This document shows positions 52,301 to 60,203 of a DNA stretch of 64,000 nt, in pieces (the first letter of the stretch is position 1; each line of letters opens with the position of its first letter). The notes under the pieces were generated by a model. The model was not told the origin of the DNA, did no database searches, and saw only the letters and a program-made list of their open reading frames with translations. The stretch covers positions 3,409,501 through 3,473,500 of the forward strand of contig NZ_CP141059.1 of the NCBI RefSeq assembly GCF_034661235.1, in the 5' to 3' direction. This DNA comes from Nocardioides bizhenqiangii (GTDB lineage Bacteria > Actinomycetota > Actinomycetes > Propionibacteriales > Nocardioidaceae). A program made the position numbers and the translations under genes.

Positions 52301-54084
52301 GACAGCTTCTCCCTGGTAGCGGTCAGGAACGCCAGCGCATCGACGCCCAGCGCGCACGAGTCGTCAACCACCTCGAAGATGTCGGTGGTCGAGCTTGTCG
52401 AGACCCCGGCGATGATCACGTGCTGGGCGCCGGCGCCCCGCAGCGCTTCGACCGCGGCCGCACCCCACTCGGCGTAGGCGACGTCGTTGCCGGCCAGGCA
52501 CACGACCGGTTGTCCGGCGTACGACGCCAGCAGCTCGTCGACACCCGCGGTCGGCCCGGCGACCTCGACCGCGATGCCTCCGGCCGCGAACAGGTTGGAG
52601 GCGAACGTGGCGCGGGCGGTGTGCTGGGCGACGGTGCCGAGCGTGGCCAGGAAGACCGGCCTCGCCGCCGGTTCGTCCCGCATCGCCTCGAAGGATGCGC
52701 CGTAGCGCGCCGCGCGGTCGTTGAGGGGGTCGGCGTCGCGGACCGGGAGCACCTCGGCGAGGTTGGGGAACTCGGTGACGCCGGTCAGCGGTCGCCGGCG
52801 GCGCGCGACCTGGCGCTCGCGCTCGGCAACCGCCGCGGCGATCCGCTCCCGGAAGGGGGTGAGGTCGTGGCCGCCCTCCCACTCCTCCTCGAGCTCCTGG
52901 AACGCAGCCCACCCGGCGGCGGCGAGATCGGCGGTGAGCTGCTCGACGGCGTAGGCACCTCCCGCGGGGTCGGCGACCGCGGCGACGTGGGACTCGTCGA
53001 TCAGCAGGTGGCTCACGTTGCGCGCGATCCTCCGGCCGAAGGCCTCGGGTCGGCCGAGGGCCGCGTCGAACGGCAGCACGGTGATCGCGTCGGCACCACC
53101 GACGCCCGCGGCGAACGCCGCGACGGTGCCGCGGAGCATGTTGACGTAGGGGTCGTACTTGCTGAGCATCGGCCGGCTGGTCACCGCGTGCTGGCGCTGC
53201 GCCACGTCGACGTCGGCCGGGAGCCCGGAGTGCTGGAGCACGCTCGCCCACAGCTGCCGTGCGGCGCGGAGCTTGGCGATGGTCGGGAACTGCTCGTCGG
53301 TCGCGGCGTACCGGAACTCGATCAGGTCGGCCGCGTCGGCGAGGTCGAAGCCGTGGTCGGTGAGCCAGCGCAGGTAGGCGACGCCGACGGCGACGGACCA
53401 GGCGAGCTCCTGGACGTCGCTGGCGCCGAGGTCGTGGGCAGCGGTCGCGTCGACGACGATGGCGCGGACGCCGGCCGCCTTGGCCTGGGCAGCGAGGTCT
53501 CGCAGCTCGGCGACGGCCTCGTCGACCGCGAGCGGCAGCTCGCGCAGCATCGCGCCGAGCGGGTCGGCGCCGAGGTTGCTGTCGGGGTGGAGGTCGAGTC
53601 CGCGCTCGTCGGCGTACGCCAGGAGTGCGCGCGCGGCCTCGGTCGGCACGGTGGGCGCATCGAGGACGACCGGCGCCAGGTCGAGGAGCACGCCGGCCAG
53701 GACCGCCGCGACGTCGGTCGTCTCGTCGGCAGCGACCCACAGGCTGGTCACCCCGCCGTCGAGGTCGACCAGGGCCTCCTCGTTGGCCAGCTTGGCCTCG
53801 GAGTGCGAGACCAGAGCGCGGATGTCCCACCCGCCGACCCGGCTGGGCCGGACGGCCGGCTCCGGGGCACCGGCGACGCCGAGCGGCGGGATCGCGATCC
53901 CGTCGAGGGTGGCGTGGGTCAGCTTGTCCCAGACCAACGCGTCGGGGTCGGCGTCCGTCATCTTGCGGGTCTTGCGCAGGACGGCGGCCGCGGCCGCCTC
54001 CCACTCCGCCTTGCTGTGGCTGTCCTCGGGCTGCGCGAGGGCAAGGGAAGTCGCGGCGTCGGCTGGTCCGTCGACGTCTGTCAT
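52297..54084 (-). CDS. mutA: Methylmalonyl-CoA mutase small subunit
   Basis: 595 aa from ATG 54084 (TAGGGT 7 nt upstream, a leaderless signature). Small subunit of the mutase heterodimer, a degenerate copy of the large subunit. The barrel region is recognisable ([78 protein letters not shown]), but the C-terminal domain lacks the DxHxxG cobalamin motif, as expected. A dispersed repeat is embedded in frame near residue 561-568 (VSTSSTT) in the C-terminal domain. It is coupled to mutB. Confidence 0.94.
   Translation of the reverse strand: MTDVDGPADAATSLALAQPEDSHSKAEWEAAAAAVLRKTRKMTDADPDALVWDKLTHATLDGIAIPPLGVAGAPEPAVRPSRVGGWDIRALVSHSEAKLANEEALVDLDGGVTSLWVAADETTDVAAVLAGVLLDLAPVVLDAPTVPTEAARALLAYADERGLDLHPDSNLGADPLGAMLRELPLAVDEAVAELRDLAAQAKAAGVRAIVVDATAAHDLGASDVQELAWSVAVGVAYLRWLTDHGFDLADAADLIEFRYAATDEQFPTIAKLRAARQLWASVLQHSGLPADVDVAQRQHAVTSRPMLSKYDPYVNMLRGTVAAFAAGVGGADAITVLPFDAALGRPEAFGRRIARNVSHLLIDESHVAAVADPAGGAYAVEQLTADLAAAGWAAFQELEEEWEGGHDLTPFRERIAAAVAERERQVARRRRPLTGVTEFPNLAEVLPVRDADPLNDRAARYGASFEAMRDEPAARPVFLATLGTVAQHTARATFASNLFAAGGIAVEVAGPTAGVDELLASYAGQPVVCLAGNDVAYAEWGAAAVEALRGAGAQHVIIAGVSTSSTTDIFEVVDDSCALGVDALAFLTATREKLS
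52384..52405 (-). repeat. Dispersed repeat copy inside mutA
   Basis: Minus-strand core TCTCGACAAGCTCGACCACC, translated as VSTSSTT between AG and DIFEVVDD of MutA. It is the same family as the copies at 14686 and 16459, in its AAGCTCG variant. Confidence 0.7.
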
Positions 54085-54091
54085 AAGGCGC

Positions 54092-54097
54092 ACCCTA
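54092..54097 (-). promoter_or_regulatory. -10-like hexamer for the leaderless mutA operon
   Basis: TAGGGT on the minus strand, then 7 nt, then ATG 54084. No ribosome site is present. Confidence 0.5.
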
Positions 54098-54408
54098 CGA
54101 ACCGCCACGTGGCGGTCGCCACAAGGTGTGAGGTTTGAGACGTCCGGGATGTGGGCGGGAGGGGCGACAACGGTTCGTTGCGACCGCGGGTAAGCCAGCT
54201 CCGATGCCCGTGCGGCCCTCCTGGCATTGGGAGGGCGGCAGGGTAGGAGGTGCGCGCTCTGGCAACGTCACCAGACCCATGCCAGTGGGGTTGCGGGACG
54301 TAGGTGGTTGCGACCGAAAGGGCTTTGGACGAGGGCGGAGGTCGGGGGGTGGTCGCCGCGGCCGGCTCACGAAGGCCGAAATCCAAGCCGGAATCTCCCG
54401 AATTGCCC
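54098..54408. other. 311-bp non-coding stretch between divergent genes
   Basis: No open frame here has gene-like composition. A short hairpin (GCCCTCC 54215-54221 with GGAGGGC 54230-54236) and two copies of GTTGCGACCG (near 54176 and 54306) are the only structures I see. It separates mutA from the HNH gene and may be left over from earlier insertions. Confidence 0.4.
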
Positions 54409-54437
54409 TTGGCTTCACGTTCGAACTGGTGTACGAT
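54409..54437 (+). promoter_or_regulatory. Promoter with LexA-like box for the HNH gene
   Basis: TTGGCT (54409-54414), a 17-nt spacer and TACGAT (54432-54437). Overlapping the -10 is TCGAACTGGTGTACGA (54421-54436), a near-perfect dyad matching the actinobacterial SOS box pattern CGAAC-N4-GTTCG with one mismatch. DUF222/HNH genes are often DNA-damage-inducible, so LexA control is plausible. The start codon is 113 nt downstream. Confidence 0.5.
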
Positions 54438-54550
54438 TGGTCGTAGGTCGCAAGACCCATGTCGTCCACGAGACTCAGCTCTAGGACACCCCGGCACCAG
54501 GCCACCGGACACACCCATTCACGTGTGCCCGAGCAGCCGAAGGGGTCCGG

Positions 54551-55792
54551 ATGAGCGTCCAGCCGCAGACGCAGCATCCGATCGTGGGTGCGGTCGCGGC
54601 GGCCCGGGAGTCGGTGAAGACCGTCCGCGAGGTGCAGCCGACGTTCATGGCACCGGCCCAGAAGCAGGCCGCGGTCCTCGAGCTCGACGCGCTGGAGGCG
54701 ACGCTGGCCGAGCTGCGGCTCCGGGTGCTCGCGGGCGCCGCCGATGCCGCCGATGAGGCCGGTGCCCGCGACGTCGGTGCCTGGACCGCGCAGCTGACCC
54801 GCGCAGACCTCGCCGCTGCGAGGGCCGATGCGCAGTTGGCCGAGGCCCTGGACCGCCGGTGGACCCAGGTCGCGGCCGGGATGGCCGACGGCAAGGTCTC
54901 GCTCGCCCAAGCCAGAGTCATCGCCCACGCGTTGGAGGCGCTGCCCGCCGATCTGGACCCCCGCCTGGTCCTGGACGCGGAGGCGCAGATGGTCGCCTAC
55001 TGCGCGGAGTTCAACCCCACCGAGCTCCGCCGGCTCGGCCGCTACCTCCTCGAGGTCGTCGCCCCGGACATCGCCGAGGCCGAGCTCGCCAAGCGACTCG
55101 AGAACGAGGAGCAACGAGCCCGGGAGAAGACCAGCCTCCGGTCGAAGGTGATCGGTGACGGGCTAGCGCGGACCACCATCGTCCACCCCGTGCTCGACCG
55201 GGACCGGTTGCTGACCTACCTTCACGCTTTCACCTCACCCCGCAAACACCACGACGCCCTCGGTGGGGAGGAGGACCGGATCCCCTACCCCCGCCGCCTC
55301 GGCCAGGCCTTCTGCGCGCTGCTGGAGCACCTCGACCCGACCAAGCTCCCCCAGCACGGCGGCGACAGCACGACGGTGATGGTCACCATCGGACTCGACT
55401 CCCTCCGCGCCGAACTGAGCGCCGGCAGCACCGTCGGTGGCGAGGCGTTGTCGGCCACCGCGATCCGCCGGCTGGCGTGCAACTCCGCGATCATCCCGGT
55501 CGTCCTCGGCGGGAACGGCGAGATCCTCGACCTCGGCCGCAGCCGGCGGTTGTTCTCACCGGCCCAGCGCAAAGCCATGCGGCTGCGCGACCAACGCTGC
55601 CGGAGCGAGGGCTGCACCGTCCCCGCCGCCTGGACCGAGGCCCACCACCTCAAACCCTGGGCCGCCGGCGGGAACACCGACCTCGGCGACGGCATCCTCC
55701 ACTGCAACTACCACCACCACCTCGCCCACGACCCCACCCACACCGCCGAACGACTCCCCAACGGCGACATCCGCTACCACCGACGCACCTGA
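54551..55792 (+). CDS. DUF222/HNH endonuclease-domain protein (13E12 repeat family)
   Basis: 413 aa. The N-terminal ~300 residues are the DUF222 helical domain (FMAPAQKQAAVLELDALEATLAELRLRVLAGAADAADEAGARDVGAWTAQLTRADLAAARADAQLAEAL). The C-terminal HNH nuclease motif is intact: Cys350 and Cys355 (CRSEGC), His365-His366 (EAHHLKPW) and the zinc/catalytic HCNYHHHLAHD segment near 384-393. These genes are multi-copy in actinobacteria and move or recombine; the activity is thought to be nicking or homing-like. AAGGGG precedes ATG 54551. A partial copy of its 3' end follows (55828-55880). Confidence 0.9.
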   Translation: MSVQPQTQHPIVGAVAAARESVKTVREVQPTFMAPAQKQAAVLELDALEATLAELRLRVLAGAADAADEAGARDVGAWTAQLTRADLAAARADAQLAEALDRRWTQVAAGMADGKVSLAQARVIAHALEALPADLDPRLVLDAEAQMVAYCAEFNPTELRRLGRYLLEVVAPDIAEAELAKRLENEEQRAREKTSLRSKVIGDGLARTTIVHPVLDRDRLLTYLHAFTSPRKHHDALGGEEDRIPYPRRLGQAFCALLEHLDPTKLPQHGGDSTTVMVTIGLDSLRAELSAGSTVGGEALSATAIRRLACNSAIIPVVLGGNGEILDLGRSRRLFSPAQRKAMRLRDQRCRSEGCTVPAAWTEAHHLKPWAAGGNTDLGDGILHCNYHHHLAHDPTHTAERLPNGDIRYHRRT

Positions 55793-55827
55793 ACCGACGA
55801 CTCCGCGCCGAGGTCGGTGGTTCCGCC

Positions 55828-55880
55828 GACGGCGTCCTCCACTGCAACTTCCACCCACCACCTCGCCCACGAGCCCCACC
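55828..55880 (+). pseudogene. Remnant of a second HNH 3' end
   Basis: 53 nt closely match the HNH gene at 55688-55738: only two substitutions, but one inserted C and one inserted G break the frame. It would encode DGVLHCNF then lose the motif. It is most likely debris of a recombined or deleted second 13E12-type gene. Confidence 0.65.
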
Positions 55881-55984
55881 GGTTGGCCGTCGTTGCCCGT
55901 TGATGAATGACCGTTTCAGCCGCACCGAGGGTGACACCCACCGACGACCGGGCTTGCGTCCATCTCGGTGAGAAGGTGTCACGC

Positions 55985-56863
55985 GTGACTGACCCGACCG
56001 AGCTGCTCGAGCGGTTCTGGGGCGTAGCCGACGCCCGTGTCAGCCGGCTGGGCGGCGGGATGAACTCGGAGACCTGGCTCGTGGACCACCAGGGCGCAAC
56101 CTATGTAGCCAAGTCAGTGTCGCCTGCTGCGCTGGCGGATCTGGTCTCAGGCTGCGAGGTCGCCGCAGCGCTCGCTGATGCGGGGTTCGTGACGGGACGA
56201 CCCGTCCCCACCCGGGACGGAAGGATCGCGTGTACTGAGCCGCCTCTGGCCCTCCTCGAGCGCGTGTCCGGCCGCGAGCTGGACGGCGAAACCGCTGAAG
56301 AGCAACGCTGGATGGCCCGCACGTTGGCCGGTATCCACGCCGCCAGCGGGCCAGCCAGTGGACCGAGCACAGCTGCCTTCGCAACAGACTGGATCTCACC
56401 GCAGTTGCCAGGTGTCGAGGCTCATCCCTGGCTCACCACTGCCATCGGGGCGGTACGAGCGGAGACCGCACAGCTGAAGGTCACCTGGTCGCAGTTGCAC
56501 ACGGATCCGGCGCCGGAGGCGTTCATCCACGACGACAGCACGGGAGTGACCGGCCTGATCGATTGGACCGGAGCGCGGAAGGGGCCGGTCCTGTACGACG
56601 TCGCGTCTGCAGTCATGTACCTGGGCGGACCAGACCGGGCCACGGCGTTCCTCGACACCTACCAGTCCCACGGTCCGCTCGCCGCGCAAGAGATGCAGTA
56701 CCTCGATGCGTTCCGACGTTTCCGCGAGGCCGTCCAAGGCGCGTACTTCGCTCGTCGGCTGGCCGTCAACGACCTCACGGGAGGGATCGATCAGGCCGAG
56801 AACCACAAGGGCCTCAGCGACGCCCGGAGACGAATCGTCGCGCTCGGCCCTGGTGCGGGCTAG
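55985..56863 (+). CDS. Aminoglycoside-phosphotransferase-fold (APH) protein
   Basis: 292 aa from GTG 55985 (GAAGG about 10 nt upstream); a frame to 55907 adds 26 residues with no ribosome site. Protein-kinase-like fold: nucleotide loop SRLGGGMNSETWLV, conserved lysine AKSV, catalytic loop QLHTDPAPEAFIHDD (H-x-D, compare Brenner's motif) and metal site GLIDWTGARKGPVLYDVA. Relatives phosphorylate aminoglycosides, homoserine, choline or other small molecules. No resistance function can be claimed. It follows the HNH remnant. Confidence 0.82.
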   Translation: MTDPTELLERFWGVADARVSRLGGGMNSETWLVDHQGATYVAKSVSPAALADLVSGCEVAAALADAGFVTGRPVPTRDGRIACTEPPLALLERVSGRELDGETAEEQRWMARTLAGIHAASGPASGPSTAAFATDWISPQLPGVEAHPWLTTAIGAVRAETAQLKVTWSQLHTDPAPEAFIHDDSTGVTGLIDWTGARKGPVLYDVASAVMYLGGPDRATAFLDTYQSHGPLAAQEMQYLDAFRRFREAVQGAYFARRLAVNDLTGGIDQAENHKGLSDARRRIVALGPGAG

Positions 56864-56895
56864 AGTCCGCCGGTCGTTCCGGCATCATCCTGCCC

Positions 56896-57339
56896 ATGAA
56901 GGTCAGCTACAACGACGAGAAGTGGCGCGTCACCCGGCGCTGGCTGCCGTGGCGCCGGCGGGTCCGCGGGGCGGGCAAGGCGTGGGACCTGGTCCCCAGC
57001 CTGCCGGCCGGCGACGACCCGGTGAGCGGCGCCATCACGCTCGTGGTGCTCGTCATCTTCGCCCCGGTCATCGCGGTCGCGGTGGTCCTGACGGTGCTGG
57101 CAGCGATCGAATTCGCGGTGCTCCTGCTACTGGTCCCGTTCCTCGCGGTCGCTCGGATGGCCTTCGGCCGGCACTGGGTGGTCGAGGTGCGGCGTGGCTT
57201 CACGCCGTACTACGAGGAGCACGCCGGCGACTGGGCCGCCAGCAGCGAGCGGATCCGGCAGCTGGCCGCGTCGATCTCACGTGGCGACCTGCCGCTGCAC
57301 ACCCTCGGCGACGACGCCGGACCGGTCAGCCCCAGTTAG
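56896..57339 (+). CDS. Membrane protein of unknown function
   Basis: 147 aa. A basic N-terminus (VTRRWLPWRRRVRGAGKAW) is followed by one long or two adjacent hydrophobic segments (ITLVVLVIFAPVIAVAVVLTVLAAIEFAVLLLLVPFLAVARMAF) and a C-terminal soluble tail with GRHWVVEVRRGFTPYYEEHAGDWAASSERIRQLAASISRGDL. I do not recognise a named family; small actinobacterial proteins of this layout are common. Its 3' end overlaps the VOC gene by 14 nt (convergent). Confidence 0.7.
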   Translation: MKVSYNDEKWRVTRRWLPWRRRVRGAGKAWDLVPSLPAGDDPVSGAITLVVLVIFAPVIAVAVVLTVLAAIEFAVLLLLVPFLAVARMAFGRHWVVEVRRGFTPYYEEHAGDWAASSERIRQLAASISRGDLPLHTLGDDAGPVSPS

Positions 57340-57694
57340 GCAGCTGTTGGAGCGACCACCGGTTGCCGTCGGGGTCGGCGAAGTAGACGAAGCGCCCCCA
57401 CTGCTGGTCGTCGACGGGACTGACGTCGATGCCGCGCTCGGTGAGGTCGGCGTGCGCCGCGTCGGCGTCGGCGATCACCGCCTGCATGTTGTCGAGCGAA
57501 CCGGGCTCCATCGTCGTCAGGCCCTTCCCGATCGCGATCGAGCAGGCCGACCCCGGCGGGGTCAGCTGCACGAACCTGACCTCGTCGCTGACGGTGTGGT
57601 CGTGATCGACCACGAACCCCGCCCGCTCGTAGAACTCCTTCGCCCGATCGACATCGCTCACGGGCACGGCCACCAGCTCGAGCTTGATATCCAT
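57326..57694 (-). CDS. VOC (glyoxalase/bleomycin-resistance) family protein
   Basis: 122 aa from ATG 57694. Two beta-alpha-beta-beta-beta modules are visible: LELVAVPVSDVDRAKEFYERAGF at the start and YFADPDGNRWSLQQLP at the end, the latter being the common VOC terminal motif. Metal ligands are not complete enough to name the reaction; the family spans lyases, dioxygenases and binding proteins. TAGGTT 7 nt upstream of the start suggests a leaderless mRNA. It converges on the membrane protein gene. Confidence 0.85.
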   Translation of the reverse strand: MDIKLELVAVPVSDVDRAKEFYERAGFVVDHDHTVSDEVRFVQLTPPGSACSIAIGKGLTTMEPGSLDNMQAVIADADAAHADLTERGIDVSPVDDQQWGRFVYFADPDGNRWSLQQLPNWG

Positions 57695-57701
57695 GGCGGA
57701 C

Positions 57702-57707
57702 AACCTA
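57702..57707 (-). promoter_or_regulatory. -10-like hexamer for the leaderless VOC gene
   Basis: TAGGTT on the minus strand, 7 nt, then ATG 57694. The divergent glycosyltransferase start (57819) has the weaker CAGGTT at 57807-57812. Confidence 0.45.
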
Positions 57708-57818
57708 GGCAAGGCCACCGACAGCGCGACAGGCCCTGCCGAGCTCGGACCCCAGGCGTTCACCGGACATCCACCACCGGATGGGCAACCTGAAAGGTCG
57801 CCCGCCCAGGTTGGGACC

Positions 57819-58952
57819 ATGCGGATCGCACTGGTGACGGAGACCTTCTACCCGGCCGTCGACAGCACCACGACCACGCTGAAGGCCACGGCCGACCGGC
57901 TGGTCGATCTCGGCCACACCGTCCGGATCCTCGCGCCGGGCCCCGGCTTGGCGTCGTACCGCGGCTGCGAGGTGGTGCGGGTGCGCCCCCTCGAGCCGAC
58001 CGGTGGGCAGATCAGGGCCGCCATCGACGGGTTCGAGCCGGACCTGGTCCACGCCGTCTCGCCGCGGTTCGTCGGTCGCAAGGCACTCAAGCACGCGCGC
58101 CGCACTGGCGTCCCGACGCTCGTCGTCGAGCAGTCGCCGATCCTCGACCTGGCCGCCGACTACTGGCGGGCCAAGGTCGCCGAACGCGCGGACACGTTGC
58201 TCGTCACGGCGCCCTGGATGGTCGGCCGGGTCGCCGAGCTCGGCGCGGACGCCGCGCTGTGGCAGCCGGGTGTGGACCCGCTCGCGTTCACGCCCAGGCT
58301 ACGCGACCCGTGGCTGTACGACTCGTGGTCGCGCGCCCGGTCGAAGGACGGCCCACAGGTGGTCGTCGGCTATGTCGGCAGCCTCCACAAGCGCAACGGC
58401 GTACGCCGCCTCGCCGACCTCGCGGCACTTCAGGGGGTCCGGCTCGTGGTGATCGGTGACGGACCGGAGCGGGACTGGCTGGAGAGGCGGCTGCCGGCCG
58501 CCCGGTTCACCGGCCCGCTCCACACCGGCGACCTGACCGTCGCGCTACCGACCCTGGACGTCCTCTTCCACCCCGGCGAGCACGAGACGGACTGCCACGC
58601 CCTGCGCGAGGCCGCGGCCTCGGGCGTCCCGGTCGTAGCACCCCGCTCGGGCGGCGCTGCCGACGTCGTCCGCCACCTCGAGACCGGTGTTCTCTACGAC
58701 CCCGCCGACCACCGCGACCTGCGCCGAGCTGTCGCCGCCGTCGCTGGCGACCGTCACCGCGGTCTCCTCGGCCAGGCGGCCCGCACCCACGTCGCGCGCC
58801 GTACCTGGGTCGACGCCGTCGACGAGCTGGTGGGCTCCTACTACCGGGGCTCGACCACGACCTCGCCGCTCTTGGGGGGCAACCGGAACGACGTCACGGT
58901 CGAACCGTCGAGGCGGCGCAGGGCCGACGGCAGTCTCACCCGCACGGTCTGA
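57819..58952 (+). CDS. Glycosyltransferase family 4 (mannosyltransferase-like)
   Basis: 377 aa from ATG 57819. GT-B fold, GT4: the N-terminal MRIALVTETFYPAVDSTTTTLKATADRLVDLGHTVRILAPG is typical of MgtA/PimB-type mannosyltransferases. In the C-terminal domain are VVVGYVGSLHKRNGVRRLADL, VVIGDGPERDWLERRLPAARFTGPL, and the donor-binding HPGEHETDCHALREAAASGVPVVAPRSGGAADVV (E-x7-E-like). It probably builds polysaccharide or glycolipid chains. From the STTTS residues onward the tail reads through the convergent gene for about 112 nt; the true functional end may be near SYYRG. Confidence 0.88.
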   Translation: MRIALVTETFYPAVDSTTTTLKATADRLVDLGHTVRILAPGPGLASYRGCEVVRVRPLEPTGGQIRAAIDGFEPDLVHAVSPRFVGRKALKHARRTGVPTLVVEQSPILDLAADYWRAKVAERADTLLVTAPWMVGRVAELGADAALWQPGVDPLAFTPRLRDPWLYDSWSRARSKDGPQVVVGYVGSLHKRNGVRRLADLAALQGVRLVVIGDGPERDWLERRLPAARFTGPLHTGDLTVALPTLDVLFHPGEHETDCHALREAAASGVPVVAPRSGGAADVVRHLETGVLYDPADHRDLRRAVAAVAGDRHRGLLGQAARTHVARRTWVDAVDELVGSYYRGSTTTSPLLGGNRNDVTVEPSRRRRADGSLTRTV

Positions 58953-60091
58953 CTGCCGGGGTTCACGAACGCCAGGCCGTTCCTGAACCGACGCTTGTAG
59001 ATCCCGTTGCCGGTGCGCACCATCTCTCCTTCCGGCGGTCCGAGACGGTTGGGCATCGAGTACGGTGCGTTCGCTCCTGTCGCTCCGGCCCGGTCGCGGG
59101 AGCGGGTGAAGACGAAGTACGAGTTGCCCTTCGCGGCCATGAGGAAGGACGCCATCCCGTACGCCTGCCAGCGTGCTGCCTGGGCGTCAGTGTGGTCGAC
59201 CCACAGCTTGACCGAGAACAGGCCGGCGACGTTGTGCTTCTCGAGGTCCCGGATGACCGCGACGTTCCGCAGCCACTGCGCTCTGTCCGGGAAGTCACCA
59301 ACGTCCGTCGCGGAGCCCCGCAGGAAGTTCTCCATCAGCACCGCAGGTAGTCCGAGGGCGAGAGGCCGGGACTGCACCGGGTCGCGCCAATACCGGTAGT
59401 CGTTCGAAACGACGTTGAACACGTGGACAAGACCGGGAGACCTGGCGCGGAGCGCGGCGGCATGCTCGGCCTGCGCCTTGCGGTACTGCCGCTGGGTGTA
59501 CTTCACACCCGTGGACGGGTTGACCGGGATCCCGGTGAACTTCTGGTCAGGCGAGAAGATGCCCAGTCCCATCGAATCCATGAGGCACCCGTCGTACCTG
59601 GCCATAGCCACGCGGTCGCGGCACTCGCCATCGACCCACCGTTGCCAGACGGGGCTCGTGTTCGACATCAGCGTGCTTCCCCAGATGCGCGACGTGATCC
59701 GGCGTCCGTCGGAGTCGTGTGCGAACGCCGACTCACGCAGGTGGCGCACCTTGTGCTCCTTCGCCAAGGTGCCGTTCTCGTAGGCGAGGATCGTCAGGTC
59801 CGGGTTGGCGCGCCGCATAGCACGGACGTGGTCGCCGAACGCAGCGGGAGCCGCTGTCACCAGATCGTGTCGCTTGGCGATCCTGATCGCTCTGGCCCGC
59901 GAGTAGTCGTGCACGAGGGACATGTGGGTCGGTGCCCACGTCAGTGCGACGCCACCCGGCTTCGGCGGCGCGCCCGGCCGTGCGGGCTCCGCCGAGCCGA
60001 CCGCCGGAGCGGTCAAGATCGAGGCGGCGAACACCGCCACCGTTGCTGCTGTCGCGCGCTTCAGGAGCGCGCGGCTTCGTCTGTGTCTCAT
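58841..60091 (-). CDS. Secreted putative glycoside hydrolase (GHL15-like)
   Basis: 416 aa. The N-terminus is a signal peptide (LLKRATAATVAVFAASILTAPAVGSA). The mature protein looks like the hypothetical glycosyl hydrolase GHL15 family: VALTWAPTHMSLVHDYSRARAIRIAKRHDLVTA, NPDLTILAYENGTLAKEH, the acidic GCLMDSMGLGIFSPDQ (candidate catalytic Asp), VLMENFLRGS (candidate catalytic Glu), ending in a small beta-sandwich (RFRNGLAFVNPGSQTVRVRLPSALRRLDGSTV). It presumably acts on the extracellular polysaccharide made by the adjacent genes. The start is ATG 60091, with GGGAGG 4 nt upstream. Confidence 0.75.
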   Translation of the reverse strand: MRHRRSRALLKRATAATVAVFAASILTAPAVGSAEPARPGAPPKPGGVALTWAPTHMSLVHDYSRARAIRIAKRHDLVTAAPAAFGDHVRAMRRANPDLTILAYENGTLAKEHKVRHLRESAFAHDSDGRRITSRIWGSTLMSNTSPVWQRWVDGECRDRVAMARYDGCLMDSMGLGIFSPDQKFTGIPVNPSTGVKYTQRQYRKAQAEHAAALRARSPGLVHVFNVVSNDYRYWRDPVQSRPLALGLPAVLMENFLRGSATDVGDFPDRAQWLRNVAVIRDLEKHNVAGLFSVKLWVDHTDAQAARWQAYGMASFLMAAKGNSYFVFTRSRDRAGATGANAPYSMPNRLGPPEGEMVRTGNGIYKRRFRNGLAFVNPGSQTVRVRLPSALRRLDGSTVTSFRLPPKSGEVVVEPR

Positions 60092-60203
60092 CGACCCTCC
60101 CGGTCACATCCCCCCAGGCCCCGGACACCCTAGACCAGCACTGCCCGAATCCATGCCACGACGAGTTGTCTACGGTGTGAGGACCGCCTGGGAAAGGACG
60201 GCC

